DNA from: Paludibacter sp. | GTDB lineage: Bacteria; Bacteroidota; Bacteroidia; Bacteroidales; Paludibacteraceae | Assembly: GCA_028690665.1 (NCBI GenBank) | Contig: JAQVAV010000015.1 | Coordinates: 26,896 to 90,895, forward strand | DNA: 64,000 nucleotides | Reading direction: 5' to 3' | Shown: positions 17,925-28,024 of the stretch, one piece after another | Layout: every line of letters starts with the position of its first letter | Numbering within the stretch: position 1 is the first letter of the stretch | Translations under genes and position numbers: made by a program | Notes under the pieces: generated by a model | What the model was told of the DNA's origin: nothing | Databases searched by the model: none | What the model saw: only the letters and a program-made list of their open reading frames with translations

Positions 17925-20762
17925 TTATCTGAAATCAAACCATAATTTCATACTGATTCCTTCATCTCCTTTTTTAATTCTGACAGATTCTGGCTGGCTA
18001 TCCGGACCTTGTTGAGAAGTCGGTTTAAATGACCGAATTGCAGGGATTTCATACAAAAAAGATAAATCGCCTTCCGGGAAATCAGGCATGGTATTTTCGC
18101 CATTCTGCCGGTATTTCGGTTCTTCCGGAGTAAACACCCGAAAAAACACATGATCGCTTTCGCTGTATATGCTGAAATCAGACTCTCGTGTTTGCAGCGT
18201 AGCCCAATACAGATTGGCGTGATAGCCCTTAAATTCAGGGTATACCAACGTATCGGTGCTTTCGCCGGTAATTGTATTATTATATGCTTTATCCCATAAT
18301 CCAAAATTAGTTCCACGAATCCGGTTTTTCCAAACACGATACGGACCGCGGCCAAACCACTTCATACCTTTTACCCTCGATTCAGGATAAGAAAAAGTCA
18401 GGCCGAGATTTGTGATATTTTCCTGCATAAACGAATCGTCGAATCCACTCCCGCCCGAAGCACGGTTAAGCATAAGAGCAGACATGTGCAATAATCCGTC
18501 TGGAAGCATTTCCCAACGAATAGAATCAACTCCTCCTAAATAATAGAAAGTCAATACCGATTTTTCAGCTTCCTGCCTGATTTTATAATCTTTAAAACGT
18601 ACTTTCATACCCACTGTAACAGGGCCTTTATTAAAAGAGACCAACCCCTTTTCATTTCGAACAGAAGTAATTAAACCGGAATTCAGGCTAAACGAAACAT
18701 GTACATTACCGGCATACATTGTAGCAATCGTATCTTTAATTTCGCAAGCAGCTCTTCCTCCGGTTGCAGCAGTTTTCAGTTCCAGCTCCATATAATTTTG
18801 TGGACGCTTTATTGTAAATGTTCTGGTACACACCACTTGTCCATCGGCATCCATGGCATCTATTTCAAGCACATCAGCCTTAAAAAAATCATTATCAACG
18901 GGGATAACAACTTTCGAAGTTTCATCTCGTTTGATAGCCGGTAGTTCCACAACACCTTCTTTCAACAAAATACTCTGAACTCCGGACAAAGGTGAACTTA
19001 TTCTTTTTAGACGATATTTCAAACTGCAACCTTCGAGAGTTGAGAACAGATAACGATTGGTAACAAACAAATCGCCCTTATACGAAGGAGTGATTAAAAA
19101 ATCACGAATCTGGATCGGAGACCATATTTCCCGGACACTATAGAAACTTCCTTCTTTTTCGCGATACGGACCAACAATGCCATCCGGAGCATTAAAACCA
19201 TCTGTATCCATAATACCTCCTTTATCCGTTCGACGCACTCCTTCATCGCAATATGCCCACATAAATCCTCCGGCAAACAACGAACTTTGTGTCCATTTAT
19301 CCCAGAAATTTTCGAGACCTGCGCCCAATCCCTGATCATACATACCATGCATAAATTCGGTAGGCATAAATATGTTTTCGCCATTGGTAAAACGTGCAAC
19401 ACCAGTCTGATATGCCGGATAGTGGTGTGTATCCAATCCGTCAAAATCAGCCCAGGGGTGAATAACATGCCGTTTTTGAGGGTCATATTTTACAAATTCG
19501 CCATCCACTTCGGTATTCCAACCGCCTTCATTGCCATTGTCCCAGATAATGACACAAGGATGATTCACATCCCGGATTACCGTCTCACGGATAAGCTTTT
19601 TACCAACTTCTGTATCATAAGCATTTTGCCAACCTGCCAGTTCATCCAAATAAAATAATCCCAGCGAATCACACATATCCAGAAAATGTTTGTCAGGAGG
19701 ATAATGAGACCGGACAGCATTCATGTTCATCGATTTAATTAGCTTAGCATCCATCAACGAAATTTCGCGATTAGTACAGCGCCCCCCGTCAGGGTGGAAC
19801 GAGTGCCGGTTGATCCCCTTCAATACCAGCTTTACGCCATTCAGATACAATCCATCATTTCGCCGAAATTCAATGGTACGAAACCCGATACGCTCAGTAA
19901 AAATATGCACCAGCTCATTTTTTTCGTCACGAAGTTCAAGTTTCAGATTGTACAGATTAGGCGTCTCATTAGTCCAGTTTTTTACCGTAGGCCATTCTAC
20001 CGAAATTTGTTGAGAACTGACTCCGGATTGAAGTTTTATGAGTTTTTCTGGGAAATGAATTTTTCTATCCAATGAACTTACAGAAGCTACAACACAATAT
20101 CCCTGAGGAAGCATTGACGTAAAAATATTGGCATTCAATTTTCCTCCGGCCTGAGCATCAACTGATATCCGCTCAATGCTGTTTACAGGACGAGCTTCGA
20201 GATAGACAGGACGATAAATACCTCCAAACAGCCACCAGTCGGCTTTACGCTCGGCTGCATTCACCGATTTATTGGCAGAATTCTTGAAAACTTTTACTTC
20301 GAGTTTATTGGTATGTCCGAATTTAAGTATATCGGTAATATCATAAGAAAATTCGTAAAATCCACCTTGATGAATATCTCCTGCCGACTGATTATTGATT
20401 TTCACTTCCGTATCGGTCATTGCTCCTTCGAAAACAATTTTCACCACTTTGTTCTTCCACGAAGCCGGGACTTTAAAACGGTATTCGTACAAGCCATATT
20501 CCATACTCGGATGTTTTAATCCGGCTTTGTACCAACGCCCGTAAGTATATTCACCAAATTCCTGAAGCTCCCACTGTGACGGTACTTTTATTTTGCTCCA
20601 CCGGCGACTGTTCATGCCATCAGAACAATAGAATTTCCAGATTTTTTCATGTCCGAACCCTGTCCCGGAAAGATACTGAAATTCAGTTTTTTGGGAGAAT
20701 AAACTAATTGAAATGCAAAGTAGTGCAATGATCTGAATCGTAGTTTTCATGTGTTTAAGCAT
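17925..20762 (-). CDS. GH2 family beta-galactosidase
   Basis: 945 aa; GINRHSFHPDGGR, AVRSHYPPDKHFLDMCDSLGL, WDNGNEGGWN; C-terminal beta-gal small-chain domain. Confidence 0.88.
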   Translation of the reverse strand: MLKHMKTTIQIIALLCISISLFSQKTEFQYLSGTGFGHEKIWKFYCSDGMNSRRWSKIKVPSQWELQEFGEYTYGRWYKAGLKHPSMEYGLYEYRFKVPASWKNKVVKIVFEGAMTDTEVKINNQSAGDIHQGGFYEFSYDITDILKFGHTNKLEVKVFKNSANKSVNAAERKADWWLFGGIYRPVYLEARPVNSIERISVDAQAGGKLNANIFTSMLPQGYCVVASVSSLDRKIHFPEKLIKLQSGVSSQQISVEWPTVKNWTNETPNLYNLKLELRDEKNELVHIFTERIGFRTIEFRRNDGLYLNGVKLVLKGINRHSFHPDGGRCTNREISLMDAKLIKSMNMNAVRSHYPPDKHFLDMCDSLGLFYLDELAGWQNAYDTEVGKKLIRETVIRDVNHPCVIIWDNGNEGGWNTEVDGEFVKYDPQKRHVIHPWADFDGLDTHHYPAYQTGVARFTNGENIFMPTEFMHGMYDQGLGAGLENFWDKWTQSSLFAGGFMWAYCDEGVRRTDKGGIMDTDGFNAPDGIVGPYREKEGSFYSVREIWSPIQIRDFLITPSYKGDLFVTNRYLFSTLEGCSLKYRLKRISSPLSGVQSILLKEGVVELPAIKRDETSKVVIPVDNDFFKADVLEIDAMDADGQVVCTRTFTIKRPQNYMELELKTAATGGRAACEIKDTIATMYAGNVHVSFSLNSGLITSVRNEKGLVSFNKGPVTVGMKVRFKDYKIRQEAEKSVLTFYYLGGVDSIRWEMLPDGLLHMSALMLNRASGGSGFDDSFMQENITNLGLTFSYPESRVKGMKWFGRGPYRVWKNRIRGTNFGLWDKAYNNTITGESTDTLVYPEFKGYHANLYWATLQTRESDFSIYSESDHVFFRVFTPEEPKYRQNGENTMPDFPEGDLSFLYEIPAIRSFKPTSQQGPDSQPESVRIKKGDEGISMKLWFDFR

Positions 20763-20861
20763 TAATATCCATACAAATCTAAGAAATTCAAATCACCTAA
20801 GAAAAGCTGTATTTGGCTTAAAAGTTAATAACGTATAATTGAAAATGAAATTGTACAAAAT

Positions 20862-20899
20862 TCAAGGATAAACTCTCTAAAATAAGAATTTATCCTTGA
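20862..20899 (-). terminator. Terminator-like hairpin downstream of the pectate lyase gene
   Basis: Perfect 11-bp inverted repeat TCAAGGATAAA / TTTATCCTTGA next to short T/A tracts. Confidence 0.6.
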
Positions 20900-20964
20900 G
20901 TTTTTAAGAGATTAAATTAAGCTTATAACTTCTGTTGCTAATTTATGTAAGTTTCCAATATTTA

Positions 20965-23805
20965 TTATTTGAGCAACAATTTTGAGCAAAGATTATTGTT
21001 ATTCTCTGAGACTGTAACAATGTATGCTCCACGATTTAGAAATTCCAGTCCCGTAATATGCAACCTGTTTCCACTGGCAGCAAAATTCTTTGTATATAAA
21101 ACGGTTCCACTGAGTGTTGCAATTTTCACTTGTAAATTCCGGTTTCCAAAATCAGAAGCAACAATATTAAATTCATCAACAAACGGAAGAGGATAAACCG
21201 ACATTTCTGCTGAAAACCGGGGATTAAACAGACCTGTTTTCATTCCCTCATTATAATTATCCAGCACGTCCTCGGCAGTCAAAGCTCCTTTATAAATCGA
21301 AATTTCATCAAGTGATCCGCCAAATGCATTTACAAAATTCACATTCGTATTCCCTATAACTAAATTTTCTGTTTGAGAAATATCACCGGTTACATCTGTC
21401 TTTGTACCTTTTAATACTCCATCGATATAGAGATTCAACACATCATTTTCCACATCCCTTACTCCTACCAAATGATGCCACACATTGTCAAAATATGTCG
21501 AGCCGGTAATATCAAGAGCCGTTTTAGTTATATTATCATCGATCGCCCATGTAAGGCGGTCATTGCTTCCGGTATTATTGTACTGAACACCAAACCATTT
21601 CCCCGTTGCTCCCGTTGTTGTATTGGCAGTATGACTTCCTTTGTGAAGCAAATACCAGTCGACTGCACCGCCGGCTGATTTAAACCATAATTCTACAGAA
21701 AATGACTCATTCCCTAATGAAATGGCATCATAATGGTTTTGAACGAATGCAGCATTTGTTGGTGATGAAGGTATTGTTACGCAATTATTTACAACACCGG
21801 TTCCCCATGTCGGGGTAAAATTCTCAGCAGTAGCGTATCCCTGCACTTCATTCATTGCTGTCGTACCTTCTGTTTCATTCATAGGGAAATAGGCCACTTT
21901 TCCCCGTTCCGGTTTTTGTCCGGTTAGAAAAGACCAAACATCTCCCTCCTGGCTTCCTAACAAATTACTTGTATCTACACGCCAAAAATATGTTGTATTT
22001 GACAGAACTGTAAGATTATAAGAGGTAGCAGTAATACCCGTCGCCACTTCGCTCAGGTTACCGGCATCTGTTCCCACAAAAACATTATAATACAAATTTC
22101 CACCCCAGACACCGGTCAGATTTGTCCACTGCAAAGTAACCTGAGTATAAGAAGCTACAGTTGATTGATCTTCCGGTACAGGTTCTACACAAGCAACAGG
22201 AGGAGCTGCTTCACCCAAAGTAGCTCCTTTCACCGAAGAAGTATAAACTGACTCCTGATTTCCTTTAATCGTTTTTAATCTGAAATAATAAGTTGTATTA
22301 GAAGCCAATCCTGTGATCTTATATTCAGACAATGCCGGATCTATGGTTGCAACTTCTTCAAAACTAACATCATCTATAGATTTCTCGACAATAATATTAG
22401 TTGCAGCAGCTTCATTATTAGTCCATTTTATTGTCACAAAATCAGTGTCAACGGCTTTCACCGAAAGTAGTGTAGGATATTTCACATAGTTCTGTCCTGA
22501 AGTAATACTATTGATATAACGTTCAATATTCAGGTATCCGCTTTCATGTACAGTCAATGCATCCGAAGCGTCATTTTTATCTAATCCGTTAGCATCTTCC
22601 CACGTATCTGGAATTCCATCATTATCACTATCTGGGGCTTTTATACCAGCAAATACATATCCAACCGTATTCGGTAATCCCAGAGAAGATTCTCCATAAA
22701 TCAAGGCACCGGCAGTTCCTAACGAAGTCAGTTCATTAATAAGATATTTATCAACTTCATCGCGATAAGGTAAGACGGCTCCAACACTGTCAACCACCCA
22801 GTTATAAGCGGCTTCTGCCGTAAGTTTATTTTCAATAACAGGATGTGATTTAGGAATTCCGGTAAAACTATTATAATCAGCAACAAACGTTCCGGGACCA
22901 AAGTCATCCTCAACAGCAAGAGTTCCGTTTAATGTACCATCAGTAGTATAATCTAAATAATTGCCGGACTGGCAAATTTGAAAATTTTCATTGGCTCTTA
23001 CAAAAGCATCTGTAGTTCCGGTTTCAGGACCTTTAATAAAATAATTATTTTCAATGACAGCCCAGGAGGATCCTTCAGAATCTCCCAAAATATATCCACC
23101 GCCTGATCCCCAGTCATAGACCACATTATTCACATATTGATTTAAACCTTTGACTTTCGGATTACGGGTTTTATTATCAATATAAAGGTTTTTATACAAG
23201 GTAACGCCACCGTCAGTCTGAATAAGTCCTCCGGCGGAATGAGTCATAATTCCCTGACCGATAATTGAATTCTGAATAGTTATATTTCCAGGTTCAGTAC
23301 CTTTATCATCCCAGCTGACAGAGAATGTTTCATCAAGTCCCCATGTAATTGAACAATGATCAAAAATCATATCAGTTCCATTAGCAATTCCGGCGGCATC
23401 CTTCCCTGAATCCCCGCTCAGCCCCATCCTGAAACGCATATAACGAACAATTACGTCTTTAGCCCCTGAAAATGAAACCCCATTCCCATATACCACAATG
23501 CCTTCACCTGGTGCTGTTTGACCTGCAACAGTTATGTTACCAGAAAAAATAAGCCTGCTATCGATTTTTATGACCCCTGCTACATCGAAAACAACAATTC
23601 GGTTTGATTGACTAACGGCATCGCGTAACGAACCCGTACCTGAATCATTAAGGTTTGTTACATGATAAATGGTAGGAGCCGAAGCAGCCCGGGCCCCCTT
23701 GGTATATTTTCCAAAACCTTCTGCTCCTGGGAACGCTTCTATCTGAGCAAAAAAAATCGTAATCGACAATACAAGAAATGTAATTGTAAGTATTGATTTC
23801 TTCAT
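20965..23805 (-). CDS. T9SS-secreted PL1-like pectate lyase with FN3 and LamG domains
   Basis: AFPGAEGFGKYTKGARAAS, IFDHCSITWGLDE, NTRNPKVKGLNQYVNNVVYDW; type-3 repeat; two FN3-like domains; LamG-like region; T9SS sorting tail. Confidence 0.88.
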   Translation of the reverse strand: MKKSILTITFLVLSITIFFAQIEAFPGAEGFGKYTKGARAASAPTIYHVTNLNDSGTGSLRDAVSQSNRIVVFDVAGVIKIDSRLIFSGNITVAGQTAPGEGIVVYGNGVSFSGAKDVIVRYMRFRMGLSGDSGKDAAGIANGTDMIFDHCSITWGLDETFSVSWDDKGTEPGNITIQNSIIGQGIMTHSAGGLIQTDGGVTLYKNLYIDNKTRNPKVKGLNQYVNNVVYDWGSGGGYILGDSEGSSWAVIENNYFIKGPETGTTDAFVRANENFQICQSGNYLDYTTDGTLNGTLAVEDDFGPGTFVADYNSFTGIPKSHPVIENKLTAEAAYNWVVDSVGAVLPYRDEVDKYLINELTSLGTAGALIYGESSLGLPNTVGYVFAGIKAPDSDNDGIPDTWEDANGLDKNDASDALTVHESGYLNIERYINSITSGQNYVKYPTLLSVKAVDTDFVTIKWTNNEAAATNIIVEKSIDDVSFEEVATIDPALSEYKITGLASNTTYYFRLKTIKGNQESVYTSSVKGATLGEAAPPVACVEPVPEDQSTVASYTQVTLQWTNLTGVWGGNLYYNVFVGTDAGNLSEVATGITATSYNLTVLSNTTYFWRVDTSNLLGSQEGDVWSFLTGQKPERGKVAYFPMNETEGTTAMNEVQGYATAENFTPTWGTGVVNNCVTIPSSPTNAAFVQNHYDAISLGNESFSVELWFKSAGGAVDWYLLHKGSHTANTTTGATGKWFGVQYNNTGSNDRLTWAIDDNITKTALDITGSTYFDNVWHHLVGVRDVENDVLNLYIDGVLKGTKTDVTGDISQTENLVIGNTNVNFVNAFGGSLDEISIYKGALTAEDVLDNYNEGMKTGLFNPRFSAEMSVYPLPFVDEFNIVASDFGNRNLQVKIATLSGTVLYTKNFAASGNRLHITGLEFLNRGAYIVTVSENNNNLCSKLLLK

Positions 23806-23925
23806 TTTAAAACAAAATATTAGGTTTGATTCTGAATATATTCAACAAAAGTATATTTTTCAGCTTTTGCTTTCGCTTCGGAATTTGATAGTATGACTTT
23901 TCCTATTGTTTTTTCTAAACCAAAT

Positions 23926-23954
23926 GAGCCGGTCATTTTATAAACAACCGGCTC
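23926..23954 (-). terminator. Hairpin downstream of the T9SS beta-helix gene
   Basis: Perfect 8-bp stem GAGCCGGT / ACCGGCTC. Confidence 0.55.
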
Positions 23955-23974
23955 AGAGTTTATCTCAATATAAT

Positions 23975-26089
23975 TTACTTCAATATCAGTTTTTCCACTT
24001 TGGTTTCTCCATTCATAAGCACTTTGGCATAATAAATACCCGGTGCCAGATCAGCAACGCTGAATCTTGTAGTTGCAGCGTTGACATTTTTATTCAACAC
24101 AACTTGTCCCTGCATATTGATAATTGATACAGAAGAAATTATATCTTCTCCTGCGTTGAAGTTTATTGCTCCACGAACCGGATTTGGATATACTTTTAGC
24201 ATTGTTTTCGAGGGAGTATTTACTTCCGATGCGGAAGCACTACCATGTGCCGTTACAATTACTTTATAATTTACAATAACAGAGTCCATCTCTACTGTTG
24301 TTATTGCAGTAGAATCTGCATTTGTAGCAGTTATTACATGATCGGTAAATGTATAAGTTTCTTTATCAATAGACACAGTATCATATTTTGCTTCCACACT
24401 CCACGTAACGCCCTCAATTGTAGGATATTCAATATCAAATCCGGAGGAATTCGCATCAAGGCTTCTTGCTTTAATAATTTCAAATTGATCGCCATCGTTA
24501 ATTATAAAACCATTCCGTGTGTCCATTGCAATTTTAATTTTAGGTTTACCAGCACTAATAGTATCAATTTGGAATTTCAGTTTTCCACTGGCAACTACCT
24601 GATCGTAATTTTCAACCGTATTTATCTGGAATTCTGCTACGGAACCGGCATTTAAATTCAGATTATATGAACCGGTACCTCCAAATTTATTGGAAACGGT
24701 TGCACTTGTACTGGTAGTATCAATATAAGAAAAAGAATATGAAAAGGGACGATCATATTTATCAATCATGGCAGCACTCAATGAATCTGAAATCATCAAT
24801 GTTCCAACACCATTGTTTCCCGGCTCTAATTTTCCGGCAACAGTCACATCGCCCATTATACGACCGGTACCACCCAACATTCCGTTTTCTTCTACATTTA
24901 CCCAGTTACCGATTCCGCCACGATACGTTCCACGTAAATTTTTATCACATACAAGCAAACCTCCTTCACGCACAATAACACCACCAATAATATCATTATC
25001 ACTATTTGTAAAAGTGTAAGTACCTGTACCCACTTTATATATTCCTACATGGTTGTAGTGGGTAGTGATCCCATTTGCCTGAGCAATGCGGCCAGGAAAA
25101 ACAACATCGGTATTCAATCCTCCAATGAAATAATATACTTTAGGACTATTGGATTTCTTATAATATCCGGCCAAAACTGAAGTCGTATCAACAGCCTGTA
25201 ATTCTCCAATTGCATAAGCTTTCACTCCGGATTCGGAAGCAATAGTCACTTCAGGTCCTAAAGTAAGTCGGCGATTATAAAATATTGAATCGATATTAAA
25301 TCCCTGTAACGAATCTTTAAAAGTCTTATTTGCTTCAAAAACAAGGCCCTTAAATCCGGGAGTTCCACTGCTATTTGTATTTTTGTCTACCTGAACATTT
25401 CCCTCGAAATTGCTCCAGTCACCATGATTTTTTGATTTTTTACCTAAATAATTTCTGTCTCCTCCAGCATAAATATGCAAATCACCCTTACCTGAAAGAG
25501 GACTCTGCCAGTTGCAATATCTTGGCAAACGAATAGCACCTTCCTGACCTTCAGGAATTTCCATAGACACTGATACTTCAGGATAATTCTTTGAATCATT
25601 TTCTGCAAATACAGCGGTTCCACCTTCAAATTTTAGTATAGCCCCAAAAATACTGTTACTTGTATACTTTTCCATAACAAGCTCTCCATTTTTCAAAACG
25701 GTTCCACCTTCCAGGTCGTTCACAACATCCATAACAAATGTCCCCTCCCCATTTTTCACGAGAGCTCCTGTTCCTTTGATAGAATCAGTAGCATCGGTGT
25801 AGCGAATGACATAAGTTTTGGTTCCATTTACAAAAACACTGTCTGCCAAAACATTTCCGGACAATTTAATTGTATCGGAACCATCTACCGAAGTATCATC
25901 AAAAATAGCATCCGCTCCTTCTACAAATGTCTTTGGGAGAGGCACTGTAAACGAAGGGTCGAGCCAGTTAGCTGTTGCATAATCCCATAGCTGATCAGTT
26001 TGCGAACCATTCCATTTTCTCTGAATATTTTCAGAAAACACAGTGCTCGCTATCAGCAATCCAAAAACGAAAAACGTAATTTTTTTCAT
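23975..26089 (-). CDS. T9SS-secreted beta-helix protein with autotransporter-associated-type repeats, function unknown
   Basis: Signal peptide; repeats GTGALVKNGEGTFVMD.., GGTVLKNGELVMEK, GGVIVREGGLLVC, GGTGRIMGDVTVAGKLEPGN; T9SS tail LKVYPNPVRGAINFNAG..KVEKLILK. Confidence 0.75.
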   Translation of the reverse strand: MKKITFFVFGLLIASTVFSENIQRKWNGSQTDQLWDYATANWLDPSFTVPLPKTFVEGADAIFDDTSVDGSDTIKLSGNVLADSVFVNGTKTYVIRYTDATDSIKGTGALVKNGEGTFVMDVVNDLEGGTVLKNGELVMEKYTSNSIFGAILKFEGGTAVFAENDSKNYPEVSVSMEIPEGQEGAIRLPRYCNWQSPLSGKGDLHIYAGGDRNYLGKKSKNHGDWSNFEGNVQVDKNTNSSGTPGFKGLVFEANKTFKDSLQGFNIDSIFYNRRLTLGPEVTIASESGVKAYAIGELQAVDTTSVLAGYYKKSNSPKVYYFIGGLNTDVVFPGRIAQANGITTHYNHVGIYKVGTGTYTFTNSDNDIIGGVIVREGGLLVCDKNLRGTYRGGIGNWVNVEENGMLGGTGRIMGDVTVAGKLEPGNNGVGTLMISDSLSAAMIDKYDRPFSYSFSYIDTTSTSATVSNKFGGTGSYNLNLNAGSVAEFQINTVENYDQVVASGKLKFQIDTISAGKPKIKIAMDTRNGFIINDGDQFEIIKARSLDANSSGFDIEYPTIEGVTWSVEAKYDTVSIDKETYTFTDHVITATNADSTAITTVEMDSVIVNYKVIVTAHGSASASEVNTPSKTMLKVYPNPVRGAINFNAGEDIISSVSIINMQGQVVLNKNVNAATTRFSVADLAPGIYYAKVLMNGETKVEKLILK

Positions 26090-26224
26090 ATTATAAAAGA
26101 ATTAATGAATAATTAGATTTTATTATGCAAATAAAGAGATTGTAAGCCTTTTTACTGATACTATTTTTGGCAGTTAGACTTACAATTTTGATTGTATTAC
26201 ACTCCCGAAAGATATAAATGTCTT

Positions 26225-27451
26225 TTATCTCCGGGATTTGGAAAGTTCTATACAACCCATGATAAAAGGCCCGGTTGCTTTTGAGTCATTATCCCGGATT
26301 CTTTCATTGATATAATAATCGTAACTACCATCCCTGTATGGTTTACCTCCAAGCCCAGCAACAGCACAGCACTTTGTCATACTATAAGTACCATCTTCGT
26401 TTCTTACAATCAAATGATCTAGTAGCCCGTTATAGGCTTTTACAGAAGTGTCCAGATATTTCTTATCTATATAATGATGATTTACAGATTTTGCAACGGC
26501 GTACATAATCATGCTCGAAACAGAGGCTTCTTCATAATTCTCGTCCTTACCTCCCAGATTTACCACCTGATACCATAATCCGTTCTTCGATTGATACTTG
26601 GTCATGACCTCTGCCAGATGCTGCAAAATTCGAATCAATTCCTGACGCCGTGGATGATTTTCAGGGACAAAATCAAGTACATCAACTGTAGCCATAAAAA
26701 ACCAACCGATACTCCGACCCCAAAAATTCGGAGAATGTCCGGTTCTCGGATTTGCCCATTTCTGTTTGCTACTTTCGTCCCAGGCATGATACAACAACCC
26801 TGTTTTTTCATCTAATGTCCGCTTATAACACAAGGTAACCTGCCGGATAGCCTCATCAATCCATACCGGTTGATTAAATTGAACACCATATTGAGCCATA
26901 AACGGAGAAGCCATGTAAATACCGTCTAACCAAATCTGATCAGGATAAACGAGTTTATGCCAATATCCCCCTTCTGCCGTCCGGGGTTGATGCTTTAACT
27001 GCTCAATTAAGAAATCTATGGCAATTTTATATTTTGGATTTCCGGTTTTTGAATAGACATCGAACAGTATTTTTCCTGAATTGATAAAATCAATATTATA
27101 TTTTAATGGTTCATATAAATATATCTCGCCCTCATCGTTTATAAGAGAGTCAGCCCATTTCCCCACATAAGTATAGTACTTTTCATCTCCGGTAGCTTTC
27201 CACATTTTCAGCATAGCTAAAGCCTCAACACCTTGTGCATACCCAAAATACAATCTTTTTCCATGGTCTAACTGCCATGCCTCAGGGAAACGTTTCATTT
27301 CCGAGTCGACAAACAAACAAGCAAACTTAATTTCATCGGGATGTTTAAACTTTTCTGACAGAGTCTTTTTGGAAAAATCGCAGGAAAATGCAATTAAGAA
27401 CAAGATTATAGTTATAAATAAAACCTTTAAGAAAAAATACAGTTTTGTCAT
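26225..27451 (-). CDS. GH105 family unsaturated rhamnogalacturonyl/glucuronyl hydrolase
   Basis: DHGKRLYFGYAQGVEALAML, WLDGIYMASPFMAQYG, WGRSIGWFFMATVDVL, YEEASVSSMIMYAVAK. Confidence 0.9.
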   Translation of the reverse strand: MTKLYFFLKVLFITIILFLIAFSCDFSKKTLSEKFKHPDEIKFACLFVDSEMKRFPEAWQLDHGKRLYFGYAQGVEALAMLKMWKATGDEKYYTYVGKWADSLINDEGEIYLYEPLKYNIDFINSGKILFDVYSKTGNPKYKIAIDFLIEQLKHQPRTAEGGYWHKLVYPDQIWLDGIYMASPFMAQYGVQFNQPVWIDEAIRQVTLCYKRTLDEKTGLLYHAWDESSKQKWANPRTGHSPNFWGRSIGWFFMATVDVLDFVPENHPRRQELIRILQHLAEVMTKYQSKNGLWYQVVNLGGKDENYEEASVSSMIMYAVAKSVNHHYIDKKYLDTSVKAYNGLLDHLIVRNEDGTYSMTKCCAVAGLGGKPYRDGSYDYYINERIRDNDSKATGPFIMGCIELSKSRR

Positions 27452-27489
27452 AATTTATAAGATATTGAATATGTGATAATTACACAATA

Positions 27490-27518
27490 CAAAATTAAGT
27501 ATCTGAATAAATTACAAA
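27490..27518 (-). promoter_or_regulatory. Bacteroidota-type promoter (TTTG-N17-TAATTTTG) for the GH105 gene
   Basis: Reverse complement reads TTTG TAATTTATTCAGATACT TAATTTTG upstream of the start at 27451. Confidence 0.6.
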
Positions 27519-27793
27519 CATTGGATTTTGGCTTAATTGATATACTTTTTGTCCTAAAAGACGAAGAGTATTATGTCGGGAGATTCTACTTAATTATTAA
27601 CAGAAAAAAGTTTTTATTCAGAAGAAATTTGAAATACATATTTGATTCACAGTATATTAACTAAAATAATTTATAAAATAATCGGCATTAAGACTTCGAG
27701 AAGAAATAAATTATTCCGAAAAAAATTTTTTTGTGATGGAAAAATTGATAATTTTGCAGGACTAATTAGTACTAACAAAAATTTTTAAGAAAA

Positions 27794-27964
27794 ATGGCTT
27801 ACGTTATTTCAGAAGACTGTATTGCATGCGGATCTTGCATCAGCGAATGTCCGGTAGACGCAATCTCAGAAGGTGATATCTATGTAATTGATCCGGATGT
27901 TTGCACTGACTGTGGAACTTGTGCAGATGTTTGTCCTTCAGAAGCAATCAGTCCGGCAAACTAA
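27794..27964 (+). CDS. 2x[4Fe-4S] ferredoxin, 56 aa (absent from the ORF track)
   Basis: MAYVISEDCIACGSCISECPVDAISEGDIYVIDPDVCTDCGTCADVCPSEAISPAN: two CxxCxxCxxxCP motifs; preceded by TAATTTTG at 27749-27756. Confidence 0.95.
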   Translation: MAYVISEDCIACGSCISECPVDAISEGDIYVIDPDVCTDCGTCADVCPSEAISPAN

Positions 27965-27987
27965 GAAATTTGCCCAAGAATTAAAAA

Positions 27988-28024
27988 AGACCGGTTTAAA
28001 ATTTAAACTGGTCTTTTCTTTTTT
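27988..28024 (+). terminator. Rho-independent terminator of the ferredoxin gene
   Basis: AAGACCGGTTTAAA / TTTAAACTGGTCTT stem followed by a T-rich tract. Confidence 0.85.

Noticed and set aside
27473-27664. ORF 27473-27664 as a gene
   Set aside because: Overlaps the GH105 promoter and has low-complexity AT-rich composition.
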